From: RZYX01 sp036654375
Lineage (GTDB): Bacteria > Bacillota > Clostridia > Oscillospirales > Acutalibacteraceae
Direction: 5' to 3'
Assembly: GCA_036654375.1 (NCBI GenBank)
Contig: JAVVSD010000003.1
Location: 62,001 to 126,000 of the forward strand
DNA: 64,000 bases
Part shown: positions 34,458 to 44,136 of the stretch, piece by piece
How positions within the stretch are numbered: the first letter of the stretch is position 1
Layout of the letters: the number at the start of each line of letters is the position of its first letter
Position numbers and translations under genes: made by a program
The notes under the pieces: model-generated
Databases searched by the model: none
Told to the model about the DNA's origin: nothing
What the model saw: only the letters and a program-made list of their open reading frames with translations

Positions 34458-35294
34458 TTATTTTGTAACTGCAACCTTTTCCTCTGTTGGTTCCTTACCT
34501 GCAAGTGGTTTTCTTGTGTAAGGATTGAGTCCGAATGAATGGAAGCGCTTTGTAAGCAAAACAATATATGTTGCGTCAAGAACTGCGCAAATAATTGCAA
34601 GTCCATATACGAACCACTGCCCAGGCATCCACATAAATCCAAGAATTGTCGGAGCGACGGTTCCAAGGAATTTACACCATGCTATCCAGATTGACAAGCC
34701 TTCTGTCTTTTCCTTTTTGAACATATGTGTAATAAACAGGAATGACATGACCGTATTCATAAGGTACGCCGCAAACATTGGTGCATCTGGCATTGCTGGC
34801 CACTGTGCATTTGTAAAGAGAACAAGCATGAACAGCATTCCAAAAAGTCCAATTTTAACCGGCATATACAGAACTTCATACCCTGGCATAATTTTGCTAA
34901 ACATTTTTCTGCCATACTTTACATCCTGAACATACATGATTAAGTCAAATACCACCCAAAGGTAAATTCCCCAGCGGGTTATTGGTTCCGGATACGGAAC
35001 CATAAAGGCAAATTGGAATTCCCAAGAGAAATTAAGACAAAGTGCCACCCAAGGCATACTTGGACTCTTGTCTTGATGATTTCTATAAATAGTTATCAAA
35101 TATACGCCTGTCCAGAGAAGTGCGCTTGCTACAATAAGAAAAATTTCAATAAATCCCAAATTGTCAAACATTGCTTTTATGTAATCGTGCCATCCATCAT
35201 AGGGCTTCATTAATTCCCAGCTGCCCCAATAAACGCCTTCATTTGTAGACATTCTTTCTCCGATACTGTCGATAAATTCAGAAATAAAGTTCAT
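34458..35294 (-). CDS. Seven-TM protein resembling Pyr4/PaxB-type membrane terpene cyclases
   Basis: A 278-residue protein. The ATG at 35294 is chosen over 35315 because AGGAGG lies 7 bases before it. Seven hydrophobic segments are seen. LNFSWEF (residues 88-93, Glu92) sits in the second segment and CAVLDATYIVLL (Asp240) in the last. As I recall, the fungal Pyr4/PaxB cyclases and their bacterial relatives are seven-TM proteins with an essential Glu in an N-x-x-W-E motif and an essential Asp in the last segment, acting by protonation. The fit is good but from memory. It lies divergent from a TetR regulator. The substrate is unknown, and no prenyltransferase is beside it. Confidence 0.55.
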   Translation of the reverse strand: MNFISEFIDSIGERMSTNEGVYWGSWELMKPYDGWHDYIKAMFDNLGFIEIFLIVASALLWTGVYLITIYRNHQDKSPSMPWVALCLNFSWEFQFAFMVPYPEPITRWGIYLWVVFDLIMYVQDVKYGRKMFSKIMPGYEVLYMPVKIGLFGMLFMLVLFTNAQWPAMPDAPMFAAYLMNTVMSFLFITHMFKKEKTEGLSIWIAWCKFLGTVAPTILGFMWMPGQWFVYGLAIICAVLDATYIVLLTKRFHSFGLNPYTRKPLAGKEPTEEKVAVTK

Positions 35295-36082
35295 TTTTTT
35301 CCTCCTAAAGCTCATTAAATATTATAGTTCTCTCACTAATGTCTTTTCTTATAATTCTTATGGTTTTTCTTTTCTCATTTATAAACATAACAAACACAAA
35401 CTTAATTTTTAAAAGGTTCTATTGCCGATATCCCCATTTTCGGTATATTTTTTCACAAGAAATAAAGCTGTTATTAGTACTGTAGTATCCGTAAGCAATA
35501 ATTCATATTGAGAATATAGCTGCGTTAGTGTACTGATGTGCTATTTGTATGGCCCATTCTAATTGCAAGATTTTCTGTTACATATTTTATAACAACACCA
35601 AATGGTTTTTGAGCGAAATGAAAAGAGCAAAATTTTTTATGTTAGTTAGGATTTATGTATCAAAGAATTCCGTTCGTGCAATCCCAGTGAACCAACAACT
35701 ATTTTGTTTAATTAGAGAAATTACAATCCACAAATCTTTCTGACATATTGCCTTTTATCTATAAATCGCCCATCATCCTATCCTTTATAACAAAGATGCA
35801 ACGCTACCTCCTATCCTCACCAAAATTGAATTTTGTTCCTAATCTGCATCGAGAACATTATTCTGCTATATTAAATATATCCGATTCCGTATACGCATAT
35901 ACTATACGCGTATACATTCCATGTATTTGCATTATATTACCATATTTTGTAATTGTCAATAATAAATTTAAAGTTTTACAGTTTTATTAAAATATTTAGA
36001 TTTATAATGTTTGCAAAAATGATTTTAAACCGTCACAATTTGTTGTATAATAGGGTTATTACTAAGATATTGAGGTTTAAAT
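35295..36082. other. Divergent regulatory gap with inverted repeat
   Basis: About 790 bases between the cyclase-like gene and the TetR gene. The inverted repeat GTATACGC-N11-GCGTATAC (35889-35915) is a plausible TetR-type operator, with TGTATAATAGG near 36043-36053 a possible -10 region for the regulator. Two short open frames inside (64 and 80 codons) have no ribosome sites and no recognisable protein character, so no gene is called. Confidence 0.5.
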
Positions 36083-36730
36083 ATGGGAAAAAACAAAAAC
36101 ATTGAAGAACATAATCGCCTTTTAAAAATTGCCTTTAACCTTTTTATAGAGAAAGGCTACAGCAAGACTTCGTTCCAAGATATTGCTGAAATGGCTAATG
36201 TTCAAAAGGCACTTGTGCAATACTATTTCCCTCACAAGGAAGTATTTATCAATTTATTTCTGTCACAATCGTTGGATGTTATTTCTGATTTTATAAAAAA
36301 TAGCGATTTAGAAATTGGCAATGAGATAAACAATTTGTATTTGATTGGTTATTTTGAATTTTGGTATTTAATCAATGATAAAAACATGGAGTTTCTTAAA
36401 TATGACATCGTATCTTCAAGGCAAAATACTCAAAAGGTCATAGCAATGGTTGTTAACTGGGCATTGAAATATATTAATCTTGAGAATGAGAAAGAAGCGC
36501 GGGAAATTACAGATGCAATTACTATTTCAATGGGCGGTGCTTTTGAGTATGTTTATATGTGTCTTACAACTTCAAGGGCTGTGTGTCCAAAATACATTGT
36601 TGAAAAAATTGTTCTCGTTATGAACACAATGTTAGGATTTTCAACTGCAAGTACACACATTTGCGAATTTTTTGAAGATGAATGGCTTATTGAGAAAACC
36701 ACCGAGTTGAATAAAATAATCTTTGAATAG
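36083..36730 (+). CDS. TetR/AcrR-family transcriptional regulator
   Basis: A 215-residue protein. Residues 10-55 are the TetR DNA-binding domain (LKIAFNLFIEKGYSKTSFQDIAEMANVQKALVQYYFPHKEVF), and the rest is an all-helical ligand and dimer domain without family signature. TTGAGG lies 8 bases before the ATG. It reads away from the cyclase-like gene (35294), with an inverted repeat between them, so that gene is the most likely target. The ligand is unknown. Confidence 0.9.
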   Translation: MGKNKNIEEHNRLLKIAFNLFIEKGYSKTSFQDIAEMANVQKALVQYYFPHKEVFINLFLSQSLDVISDFIKNSDLEIGNEINNLYLIGYFEFWYLINDKNMEFLKYDIVSSRQNTQKVIAMVVNWALKYINLENEKEAREITDAITISMGGAFEYVYMCLTTSRAVCPKYIVEKIVLVMNTMLGFSTASTHICEFFEDEWLIEKTTELNKIIFE

Positions 36731-36942
36731 TGCCTTTTAATTATATTTTTATTGCCACCTCATAACCAATTCATCCCATTAGCATATGCAAACTTGTAAA
36801 ATTTTTGAACCAGTGCAACAGATATTCTTTGATTTAATCTGGCCTTACAAATACATCAAAGCTATCCGTTGTATTTAATAAATTTTGACGATATGCACTA
36901 TTTTATTAAATATTTTTTACTCTACTAACCGTAAAAACGACA

Positions 36943-36970
36943 AAAAAAGCAGGCATAATGCCTGCTTTTT
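36943..36970. terminator. Bidirectional terminator between tetR and nadC
   Basis: AAAAAGCAGGCA-TAA-TGCCTGCTTTTT is a perfect hairpin with A and T runs on both sides. It serves nadABC on the minus strand. Confidence 0.92.
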
Positions 36971-36997
36971 AATATTTATTAATATTGTACACCGTTT

Positions 36998-37855
36998 TTA
37001 AAATCCGACTGTGTGCGGTTTTTCTATTTTCATTGAAATGTCAAATGCTTGTACAGAGTGGGTAAGTGCGCCAATTGAAATTATGTCAACCCCCGTCTTT
37101 GCCACCTCTGAAATGGTGTCGAGTGTTATTCCACCTGACGCTTCAAGTTTTGCTTTACTATTTACAAGCTCAACTGCTTTTTTCATTGTGTCATTATCCA
37201 TGTTGTCAAGCATAATAATTTCAACACCTGCATTGAGCGCCTGCTGGACTTCATCAAGATTTCGTGTTTCAACTTCTATTTTAACTGTGTGTCCCAGCTT
37301 TGCACGCACAGTTTTAACAGCATTTTCAATTCCGCCACCTGCATCAATGTGATTGTCCTTTAGCATTGCGGCATCCGAAAGATTAAAACGATGGTTTTTT
37401 CCGCCTCCGCAGGTAACTGCATATTTCTGGAATGCTCTAAGACCAGGAAGCGTCTTTCTTGTATCTGTTATCGTTGCGTTCGTACCGACAGTTTTTTCCA
37501 CTGCCAGTGCAGTTGCTGTGGCAATTCCCGACATATGCTGTAAAAGGTTGAGGGCTGTTCTCTCTCCCTTAAGTAGCATTGCAGTCTTTCCCTCCAACTC
37601 CGCTATGATATCGCCTTTTTTAACCTTGTCGCCATCATTTTTATAAATTGTTGCCGAAAAAGATTCGTCAAGAAGCTCAAAAACTCGCAGTGCAACAGGA
37701 AGTCCACAAAGAACGCCATCTGCTTTTGCAAGAAATCTTGCTTTCCCTTTTTGATGTGGCTCTATAAGCATATCGGTTGAAACATCAATATAGTTTATGT
37801 CCTCCATTATTGCTTTTTTAATAATATCGTCAACATAAAATTGTGGTAAAAGCAT
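36998..37855 (-). CDS. nadC: Nicotinate-nucleotide pyrophosphorylase (quinolinate phosphoribosyltransferase)
   Basis: This 285-residue enzyme converts quinolinate and PRPP to nicotinate mononucleotide, the last step of the de novo part of NAD synthesis here. The ATG at 37855, with AAAGGGG upstream inside the end of nadB, is preferred. Motifs: ALNLLQHMSGIATAT, the substrate-binding ITDTRKTLPGLR, CGGGKNHRFNLSDAAMLKDNH, IEVETRNLDEV, and LEASGGITLD with DIISIGALTHS. It is the last gene of nadA-nadB-nadC. Confidence 0.97.
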   Translation of the reverse strand: MLLPQFYVDDIIKKAIMEDINYIDVSTDMLIEPHQKGKARFLAKADGVLCGLPVALRVFELLDESFSATIYKNDGDKVKKGDIIAELEGKTAMLLKGERTALNLLQHMSGIATATALAVEKTVGTNATITDTRKTLPGLRAFQKYAVTCGGGKNHRFNLSDAAMLKDNHIDAGGGIENAVKTVRAKLGHTVKIEVETRNLDEVQQALNAGVEIIMLDNMDNDTMKKAVELVNSKAKLEASGGITLDTISEVAKTGVDIISIGALTHSVQAFDISMKIEKPHTVGF

Positions 37856-37862
37856 AAGTTTC

Positions 37863-39344
37863 TTACCCCTTTCCAATGGCTTTTTCCTTTTCATAAACCT
37901 CTGTAAGAATTATTGTTGCAACGGTTGCAAGGCTCAATGCCTCACAGTACTCCATTGTAATATCATAGTCGCCTTCCTTAAGGTCTAATCTTATCTCATT
38001 AACTCTTTCACAGCCTGATTTTATCTTGTCATCATCTGGCATGACAAAATAAGCGTCCTGCATTATTGAGCGTATTTCCTCAACTATTCCTTCTGCAATA
38101 GGCTTTGTGCCATTAGTTATATGATACTCATAAGGCTCGACTGTGCCTTTGTTTGATTTTATTCTTTTCTGAATTTCGGTGGCTGCTCTGCGTCCAAAAA
38201 CAAGAGCCTCTAAAAGAGAATTGCTTGCCAGACGATTTCCGCCGTGTACTCCTGTATGTGCACATTCCCCTGCTGCAAAAAGACCTGAAACAGTTGTTTC
38301 GCCATTAAGGTTTGTGTCAATTCCACCCATGAGATAATGCTGGCATGGAAAGATAGGTATAAGCTCTTTGGTAATGTCGACACCATGCTCAAGACAGCCT
38401 TTTGATATTCCCGGGAAACGATTTTTTATAAATTCCTCTCCCTTAAATCGAATGTCAAGATAAAAGCAGTTGCTATTTGTTCTTTTGCTTTCCGTTATGA
38501 TTGAACTCGACACAACATCTCTTGGCGCAAGCTCCAGACGCTTGTCATAGTTTTGCATAAAGCGTTCCTTGTTGCAGTTGAGAAGGTATGCACCCTCACC
38601 CCTGACGGCTTCGCTTATTAAGAATTGTTCATTTGAATTCGGAGCATTGAATGCCGTTGGATGAAACTGAACAAAGCTCAAATTTTTGATATCTGCTCCA
38701 ATTTCGGACGCCATTCTAATTCCGTCACCTGTTGCGACTATTGGGTTTGTGGTGTATTTATACACTCTTCCAATTCCGCCTGTTGCGATAAGACAATAAT
38801 CTGTGAAAACACTTGTATGTTCAGTCTTATTAACAATCAGGTCAAGTCTAAATCCGATTTTTTCACGGTTCATAGATGAAACCATGGAATACTCTGCAAT
38901 TTCTATGTTTTTGTGAGTTTCCACCTGTGCAAGCAAGGTTGTCACAATATTGTCGCCTGTTGTATCCTTATGATGCACTATTCGGCGACGACTATGTCCA
39001 CCCTCCAAAGTCTTTTTGGGAGTTCCGTCCTCGTTCTTGTCATAGTCAAAGCCCATCTCCATTATTTCACGAACATCGTTTGGACCTTCGCTGATAAGGG
39101 TTTGAACAGCTTGAAGATTGTTTTTGTGGCCGCCTGCAATCATTGTATCATAAATGTGCAGGTCAAAGCTGTCGTTATCAAAATCCAATACTGCGGCAAC
39201 GCCGCCTTGTGCAAGAGAGCTGTTTGAAACAGCTTTTTGTTTTTTTGTCAGTACAAGAACATTCACTTTGCTGTTGAACTGAAGCGCAGCATATAGCCCA
39301 GCTACGCCGCTACCAACAATAACAACATCGTACTTTTTTTGCAA
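37863..39344 (-). CDS. nadB: L-aspartate oxidase
   Basis: This 493-residue FAD enzyme oxidises L-aspartate to iminoaspartate; in anaerobes it can use fumarate instead of oxygen. The start is TTG 39344 with GGAGGCG 7 bases upstream; a TTG at 39365 overlaps the end of nadA. The N-terminal FAD site VVIVGSGVAGLYAAL is clear, followed by SSLAQGGVAAVL, HSRRRIVHHKDTTGD and the covalent/active-site region HYLMGGIDTNLNGETT with GGNRLASNSLLEALVFG. Length is slightly below the 530-540 of proteobacterial NadB. It is in operon with nadA and nadC. Confidence 0.96.
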   Translation of the reverse strand: MQKKYDVVIVGSGVAGLYAALQFNSKVNVLVLTKKQKAVSNSSLAQGGVAAVLDFDNDSFDLHIYDTMIAGGHKNNLQAVQTLISEGPNDVREIMEMGFDYDKNEDGTPKKTLEGGHSRRRIVHHKDTTGDNIVTTLLAQVETHKNIEIAEYSMVSSMNREKIGFRLDLIVNKTEHTSVFTDYCLIATGGIGRVYKYTTNPIVATGDGIRMASEIGADIKNLSFVQFHPTAFNAPNSNEQFLISEAVRGEGAYLLNCNKERFMQNYDKRLELAPRDVVSSSIITESKRTNSNCFYLDIRFKGEEFIKNRFPGISKGCLEHGVDITKELIPIFPCQHYLMGGIDTNLNGETTVSGLFAAGECAHTGVHGGNRLASNSLLEALVFGRRAATEIQKRIKSNKGTVEPYEYHITNGTKPIAEGIVEEIRSIMQDAYFVMPDDDKIKSGCERVNEIRLDLKEGDYDITMEYCEALSLATVATIILTEVYEKEKAIGKG

Positions 39345-39361
39345 GTTAATACGCCTCCGAT

Positions 39362-40279
39362 TCAACCGCCGTATTTAAGCATATTATCAATGCTTTTCTT
39401 TGCGGCTATGCGTAGTTCCTCATTTAATTCGATAACTTCTCCACACTGCCCGACAACTGCCTGATAGACATCCTTGAGCTGTGTCATTTTCATGTCAGGG
39501 CAAACAAGCTTGTCCTTGCAAAGCTGATGGTATTTTCCCTTTTGGTCTTTAACTTCAAGGTAATCAACAACTCCACGCTCTGTGCCGATAATTACTTCAC
39601 CATCGTGAGCTTTTGCATATTCAATTATTGCGCTTGTTGAGCCAACCATATCAGCAAGCTCAACAACCTCTTTCTTACATTCGGGATGAACCGCCACAAC
39701 GGCGTCTGGATGCTTTGCCTTTGCTTCTAAAACATCCTGAGCCGTTACACTGTTGTGAATTGGGCAACATCCATCCCAAATAATTATTTCCTTTTCCGGT
39801 ACCTGTTTTGCCACATAGCTGCCGAGATTAGCGTCTGGCAAAAACAGGATTTTGTCCTGCGCAAGAGCTTTAACAATTTTTACAGCACTTGATGAAGTTA
39901 CGCAAACATCCACTTCTGCCTTTACTCTTGCCGTTGTGTTAATATATGCAACCGTACAACAATCTGGATTTTGCTTTTTGAATTCCCTTACCTGCTCCGG
40001 AGAGATATCCTCCGCCATTGGGCAGGTAGACTGCTCTACCGGTAAAATTACTGTCTTATCTGGGGAAAGAATTTTTGCAGTTTCTGCCATAAATCTAACA
40101 CCGCAAATAATAATACGCTTTGCCTTGCATTTCTGTGCTTCAAGTGAAAGCGCGTAGCTGTCGCCAGCAAAATCTGCTATGTCGATTATTTCAGGAGCCT
40201 GATAGGTATGGGCCATAATGACCGTATCTCTTTGTTTTTTTTCGCTCAAGATAAGCGATTGCAGTGATTTATTATCCAT
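39362..40279 (-). CDS. nadA: Quinolinate synthase
   Basis: This 305-residue [4Fe-4S] enzyme condenses iminoaspartate with dihydroxyacetone phosphate to quinolinate. The ATG at 40279 has AAAGGATG upstream; longer starts have none. Three cysteines in the expected places could bind the cluster: IIICGVRFMAETAKIL, VDVCVTSSSAVKIV region, and HPECKKEVVELAD. The AHTYQAPEI start and INTTARVKAEVD are typical. It is the first gene of nadABC, read from the promoter at 40344-40372. Confidence 0.96.
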   Translation of the reverse strand: MDNKSLQSLILSEKKQRDTVIMAHTYQAPEIIDIADFAGDSYALSLEAQKCKAKRIIICGVRFMAETAKILSPDKTVILPVEQSTCPMAEDISPEQVREFKKQNPDCCTVAYINTTARVKAEVDVCVTSSSAVKIVKALAQDKILFLPDANLGSYVAKQVPEKEIIIWDGCCPIHNSVTAQDVLEAKAKHPDAVVAVHPECKKEVVELADMVGSTSAIIEYAKAHDGEVIIGTERGVVDYLEVKDQKGKYHQLCKDKLVCPDMKMTQLKDVYQAVVGQCGEVIELNEELRIAAKKSIDNMLKYGG

Positions 40280-40343
40280 TTTTAAACATCCTTTAAAAAA
40301 AATGTGAATATATACCCTGCAAAACATTATATATATTCGGTTC

Positions 40344-40372
40344 ATTATACCAAAACACGCCATATATTACAA
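40344..40372 (-). promoter_or_regulatory. Promoter of nadABC
   Basis: Minus-strand TTGTAA (40372-40367), 17 bases, TATAAT (40349-40344), about 65 bases before the nadA start. A repressor site was not identified. Confidence 0.75.
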
Positions 40373-40379
40373 GGTATTT

Positions 40380-41564
40380 CTAATTTATACTTTGATTGTT
40401 TTTTGACAATCTGTTGATGTTTTCTGTGCATAAAATAACTATTACGCTAAACAGCAAAAGTACTGTGGGCATTATATTAAAACTCGTTGCAGATGCAAAA
40501 TATCCAAACGCAAGTGGCAAAAACGCAAACCCGCAATATGCAGATGCTATCTGAAGCCCCATTACGGCTGCGGAATTTTCCGCAAATCGCTTTGGCGTTT
40601 CATGAATCATGAGCGGATATATTGGTGCACAGCCTATCCCAACAAGAACTATTGCACCGGCCGCAAGCTTTGCCGAAAGCGGGAACAAAAGCAAAATTGT
40701 TCCCACTGCTATTATACCCTGCCCCACTCTTAATTGCACTTTATTGGTTATTCTAATCGTTAAGCATCCTGAAACCGCTCTTGCAACTGTTATCCCAGCA
40801 AAGAAAAACGAAATCCAAAGTGATGCACTTGAAGCATCAAGTCCTTTTATGTTTATCAAATATGTGCTTCCCCAAAGCCCAACAACCATTTCTATTCCGC
40901 AATAAAACAAAAATGCAACCATTGATGTTTTTGCCCCACGCTGGCGAAACGCTGTTAAAAGACTGTATTTCTGATTAGCAAATTCCTCTTCTTTTTCTTT
41001 GCTGAACCTTTTTGTCTTCTCAAATTTTTTCCACATTGGAAGAGTTATGAATAAAACCGCAGACATAAAGAAAAGCATCAACCCAACGCAAAGATATCCA
41101 CGCCTCCAGTTGCCCTGCGCAAGAAAAAACGACATAAGCACAGGTCCTGTCATTGCCCCTACTCCCCAAAGTGAATGAAGCCAGCTCATGTGCCTTGGCT
41201 TGAAATAAAGTGCAACATAACTGTTAAGGCTTGAGTCTACTGCGCCCGCTCCAAGTCCAAGCGGAATAGCAATCAAAAAGAACATATATATATTGGGCAT
41301 AAACGCAACCATCGTGACGCCAAATGCCGTCATCAAAACGCTTATTGCTGTTATTTTTCCCGTTCCTATTTTCTGAGTTATTTTGCCGGAAAACAGGCTC
41401 GATATTATTGTGCATACAGATACAGAAAGGGATAAAAGCCCCGCCATTCCCTCGCCAACTAAAAACTCTTTGTGCATCAGTGGCCAGCTGACTCCAAGCA
41501 GAGTGTCTGGAAGCCCAAGCCCGATAAATGCCATATAGATTATTATGAGCAATATTGTTGCCAT
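40380..41564 (-). CDS. MFS transporter
   Basis: A 394-residue protein with about twelve membrane segments. The ATG at 41564 is preferred, AGAGG lying 8 bases upstream. It has the first-half MFS features LPDTLLGVSWPLMHKEF, the loop-2 basic stretch SGKITQKIGTGKIT, and LGLGAGAVDSSLNSYVAL in TM4-5, a pattern seen in sugar or drug transporters of the FucP/YfkF-like sort. A long basic central loop (KKFEKTKRFSKEKEEE) splits the halves. Substrate is not evident. It lies just upstream of nadA on the same strand, but that operon has its own promoter. Confidence 0.85.
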   Translation of the reverse strand: MATILLIIIYMAFIGLGLPDTLLGVSWPLMHKEFLVGEGMAGLLSLSVSVCTIISSLFSGKITQKIGTGKITAISVLMTAFGVTMVAFMPNIYMFFLIAIPLGLGAGAVDSSLNSYVALYFKPRHMSWLHSLWGVGAMTGPVLMSFFLAQGNWRRGYLCVGLMLFFMSAVLFITLPMWKKFEKTKRFSKEKEEEFANQKYSLLTAFRQRGAKTSMVAFLFYCGIEMVVGLWGSTYLINIKGLDASSASLWISFFFAGITVARAVSGCLTIRITNKVQLRVGQGIIAVGTILLLFPLSAKLAAGAIVLVGIGCAPIYPLMIHETPKRFAENSAAVMGLQIASAYCGFAFLPLAFGYFASATSFNIMPTVLLLFSVIVILCTENINRLSKNNQSIN

Positions 41565-41728
41565 TGTATTACCTCTCATCTTATTATCTTTTCTACTGTA
41601 TCCCTTTATTATTTTAAAGGCTATAGGGTTAAAATGTCGATTTTTGTAGCAATATTTAGAATTTATGTGCTTTAAAATGTACTCAATTCATGTTATAATA
41701 TTTTATTATTATATAACAGGTGAATTTT

Positions 41729-41938
41729 ATGGATGTTAGAGTTGGAGATATACTTGAGATGAAAAAATCACATCCTTGTGGCTCAGCTAAATTTTTGGTT
41801 TTAAGGTCTGGAATGGACTTTAAAATGAAGTGTCTTGGCTGTGGTCATGAAGTTATGGTTCCAAGGCAAAAGGCTGAAAAAAATATTCGCAACATCTCAA
41901 GAAACACTAAAATTGAAAACGAAAGCCAAATCAAATAA
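41729..41938 (+). CDS. DUF951-family small protein
   Basis: A 69-residue protein. The ATG at 41729 follows AGGTGA. The family core is complete: DVRVGDILEMKKSHPCGSAKF, then RSGMDFKMKCLGCGHEVMVPR, with three cysteines (HPCG, CLGCG) suggesting metal binding. Such proteins are conserved and common in Firmicutes, often near ychF or translation genes, with unknown function. Here it precedes prfA by 97 bases on the same strand. Confidence 0.92.
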   Translation: MDVRVGDILEMKKSHPCGSAKFLVLRSGMDFKMKCLGCGHEVMVPRQKAEKNIRNISRNTKIENESQIK

Positions 41939-42035
41939 CCTTTTAACTCATAAACCTTAACATCAATATATGCTACACAGGTTGGCAACTGTTAATAAGA
42001 AAATTTTTAAATATTCCGTTTTTTGGAGGACTTTT

Positions 42036-43106
42036 ATGCTCGATAAACTACAAAATGTTGAACAGCGATTCGAAACTGTAAATCAGCTTTTATGCAACCC
42101 TGATATTGTCGCTGATATGGAACAATATAAAAAGCTGATGCAGGAGATGAAGCATCTCACCCCTATTGTTGAAAAATATAGGGCTTATAACGACTGTAAA
42201 GCTTCTCTTGACGAGGCTAAAGCTCTGCTTGATGCAGGTGGCATGGACCTTGACTTTAAAGAAATGGTTCAGGAGGAATTTGAGGAGTCAAAATCAAAGC
42301 TTGATGTTATTTTTGATGAGCTTAAAATTCTTTTACTTCCTCGCGACCCTAACGACGACAAAAATGTAATCATTGAAATACGCGGTGGTGCAGGTGGAGA
42401 TGAGGCCTCTCTTTTTGCCGGCTCGCTTTTTCGTATGTACTCTATGTATTCCGAGCTTAAGGGCTTTAAATGTGAAGTTCTCAACGCCAACGAAACAGAG
42501 CTTGGTGGCTTTAAGGAAGTCAGCTTTGAGATTTCTGGTGAGGGTGCTTATTCACGCTTTAAGTTTGAAAGCGGCGTTCACCGAGTTCAGCGTGTTCCTG
42601 AAACAGAATCTCAGGGAAGAATTCACACCTCTACTGTCACTGTTGCCGTTTTGCCTGAGGCAGAGGAAGTTGACCTTGAAATAAGCCCTGCAGATTTGCA
42701 GATTGATACTTATCGCTCTGGCGGTGCTGGTGGACAGCATGTTAACAAAACCGAGTCTGCTATCCGTATAACTCATATTCCTACAGGCACAGTTGTCGAG
42801 TGTCAGGACGAGCGTAGCCAGCACAAAAACAAAGACCGCGCAATGAAAATTTTGCGTTCTCGTATCCTTGAAGCAGAAAATCAAAGGCGAAACGCTGTAA
42901 TTGCAGGTGAAAGAAAGTCGCAAGTTGGCACTGGCGACCGAAGCGAAAGAATACGCACCTATAATTTTCCACAAGGAAGAGTAAGCGACCATCGTATTGG
43001 GCTAACCCTTTACCGTATTGAGGCAATTATGAACGGCGATTTAGACGAAATTATTGATACACTTATCACCGCAGATACGGCAGAAAAATTGAAGGCTGAT
43101 GAATAA
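42036..43106 (+). CDS. prfA: Peptide chain release factor 1
   Basis: A 356-residue class I release factor that reads UAA and UAG. The ATG at 42036 follows GGAGGA. Features: N-terminal helical domain, the anticodon-like PxT tripeptide region (RVPETESQGRIHTST), and the catalytic GGQ loop (SGGAGGQHVNKTESAIR) contacting the peptidyl-transferase centre. Its stop overlaps the start of the tRNA-modification gene sua5. The usual neighbour prmC (methylase of the GGQ glutamine) is not here. Confidence 0.97.
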   Translation: MLDKLQNVEQRFETVNQLLCNPDIVADMEQYKKLMQEMKHLTPIVEKYRAYNDCKASLDEAKALLDAGGMDLDFKEMVQEEFEESKSKLDVIFDELKILLLPRDPNDDKNVIIEIRGGAGGDEASLFAGSLFRMYSMYSELKGFKCEVLNANETELGGFKEVSFEISGEGAYSRFKFESGVHRVQRVPETESQGRIHTSTVTVAVLPEAEEVDLEISPADLQIDTYRSGGAGGQHVNKTESAIRITHIPTGTVVECQDERSQHKNKDRAMKILRSRILEAENQRRNAVIAGERKSQVGTGDRSERIRTYNFPQGRVSDHRIGLTLYRIEAIMNGDLDEIIDTLITADTAEKLKADE

Positions 43107-44136
43107 TATGAGGACAGAATTTTTTAAAATAGATTCATATAAAGATTCTGATAAAATAAATAAAATAGGCAGGATTTTAAAAAGTGGTGGTATTGTTGGA
43201 ATTCCAACAGAAACTGTTTATGGACTTGCTGCAAACGCTCTTGACGAGCGAGCGGTTTCAAAAATATTTGAGGCAAAAGGCAGACCACAGGACAATCCAC
43301 TTATTGTTCATATCAATGATATTGATGAGCTTTATCCGCTTGTTAAAAGTGTCCCTAAGGAGGCACTTTCTCTTGCAGAGCATTTCTGGCCCGGACCTTT
43401 AACCATTATACTTCCTCGTTCCGACATTGTTCCAAAAAGTGTGAGTGCGGGGCTTGATACTGTGGCTATCAGAATGCCATCTCACCCCATCGCAAGGGCA
43501 ATAATTCGTGCTGCCGGTGTGCCGCTTGCCGCTCCAAGTGCAAACCTTTCTGGCAAGCCAAGCCCAACAACTGCACAGCATGTTTTAAATGACCTTGACG
43601 GAAAAATTGATGCTATTGCAGATGGAGGTGCTTGCAGTGTGGGTCTTGAGTCCACTGTTGTTACACTTTGTGAAACTCCCGCAAGGCTTTTAAGACCCGG
43701 AAAGATAACTCCAGCTGAGCTTGCGCAGGTTCTTGGCGAAATTGAAATTGACAAATCCGTTCTTGGAGAGTTGCAAGAAGGCATTCTTCCCTCTTCTCCT
43801 GGCATGAAATATAAACACTATTCACCCAACGCAAATGTTGTAATTGTTCGTGGTGAATTTGAAAATTTTTGCAAATATGTTGAATATAACAAAGCAAAAG
43901 GTGTTATGGCTATTTGCTTTGATGGCGAAGAAAAATTGCTTGATTGTCCTTGCTTATGCTTCGGTGACAAAGCCGATACTGCACAGCAGGCACAAAGGCT
44001 TTTTGATGCACTTCGAAGGGTTGACGAGCTTGAGGCATCAACCGTTTTTGTGCGTTGTCCCAAAAGCGAGGGCGTTGGTCTTGCCGTTATGAACAGACTT
44101 CTGCGTGCTGCAGAATTTGAGGTGATTGACATATGA
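43099..44136 (+). CDS. L-threonylcarbamoyladenylate synthase (Sua5/YwlC)
   Basis: It makes threonylcarbamoyl-AMP from Thr, bicarbonate and ATP for the t6A37 modification of tRNAs. The 345-residue length and C-terminal extension after about 210 mark the two-domain Sua5 type rather than the short YrdC. The YrdC domain shows GGIVGIPTETVYGLAA, KGRPQDNPLIVHI, FWPGPLTIIL, and PSANLSGKPSPTTAQHV, ending with GLESTVV. The ATG at 43099 overlaps prfA; an ATG at 43108 is equally possible. It also overlaps coaE by 4 bases. Confidence 0.95.
   Translation: MNNMRTEFFKIDSYKDSDKINKIGRILKSGGIVGIPTETVYGLAANALDERAVSKIFEAKGRPQDNPLIVHINDIDELYPLVKSVPKEALSLAEHFWPGPLTIILPRSDIVPKSVSAGLDTVAIRMPSHPIARAIIRAAGVPLAAPSANLSGKPSPTTAQHVLNDLDGKIDAIADGGACSVGLESTVVTLCETPARLLRPGKITPAELAQVLGEIEIDKSVLGELQEGILPSSPGMKYKHYSPNANVVIVRGEFENFCKYVEYNKAKGVMAICFDGEEKLLDCPCLCFGDKADTAQQAQRLFDALRRVDELEASTVFVRCPKSEGVGLAVMNRLLRAAEFEVIDI

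Noticed and set aside
35549..35990. Two short plus-strand frames upstream of tetR
   Set aside because: No ribosome sites, low-complexity AT-rich translation, and they cover the likely operator.
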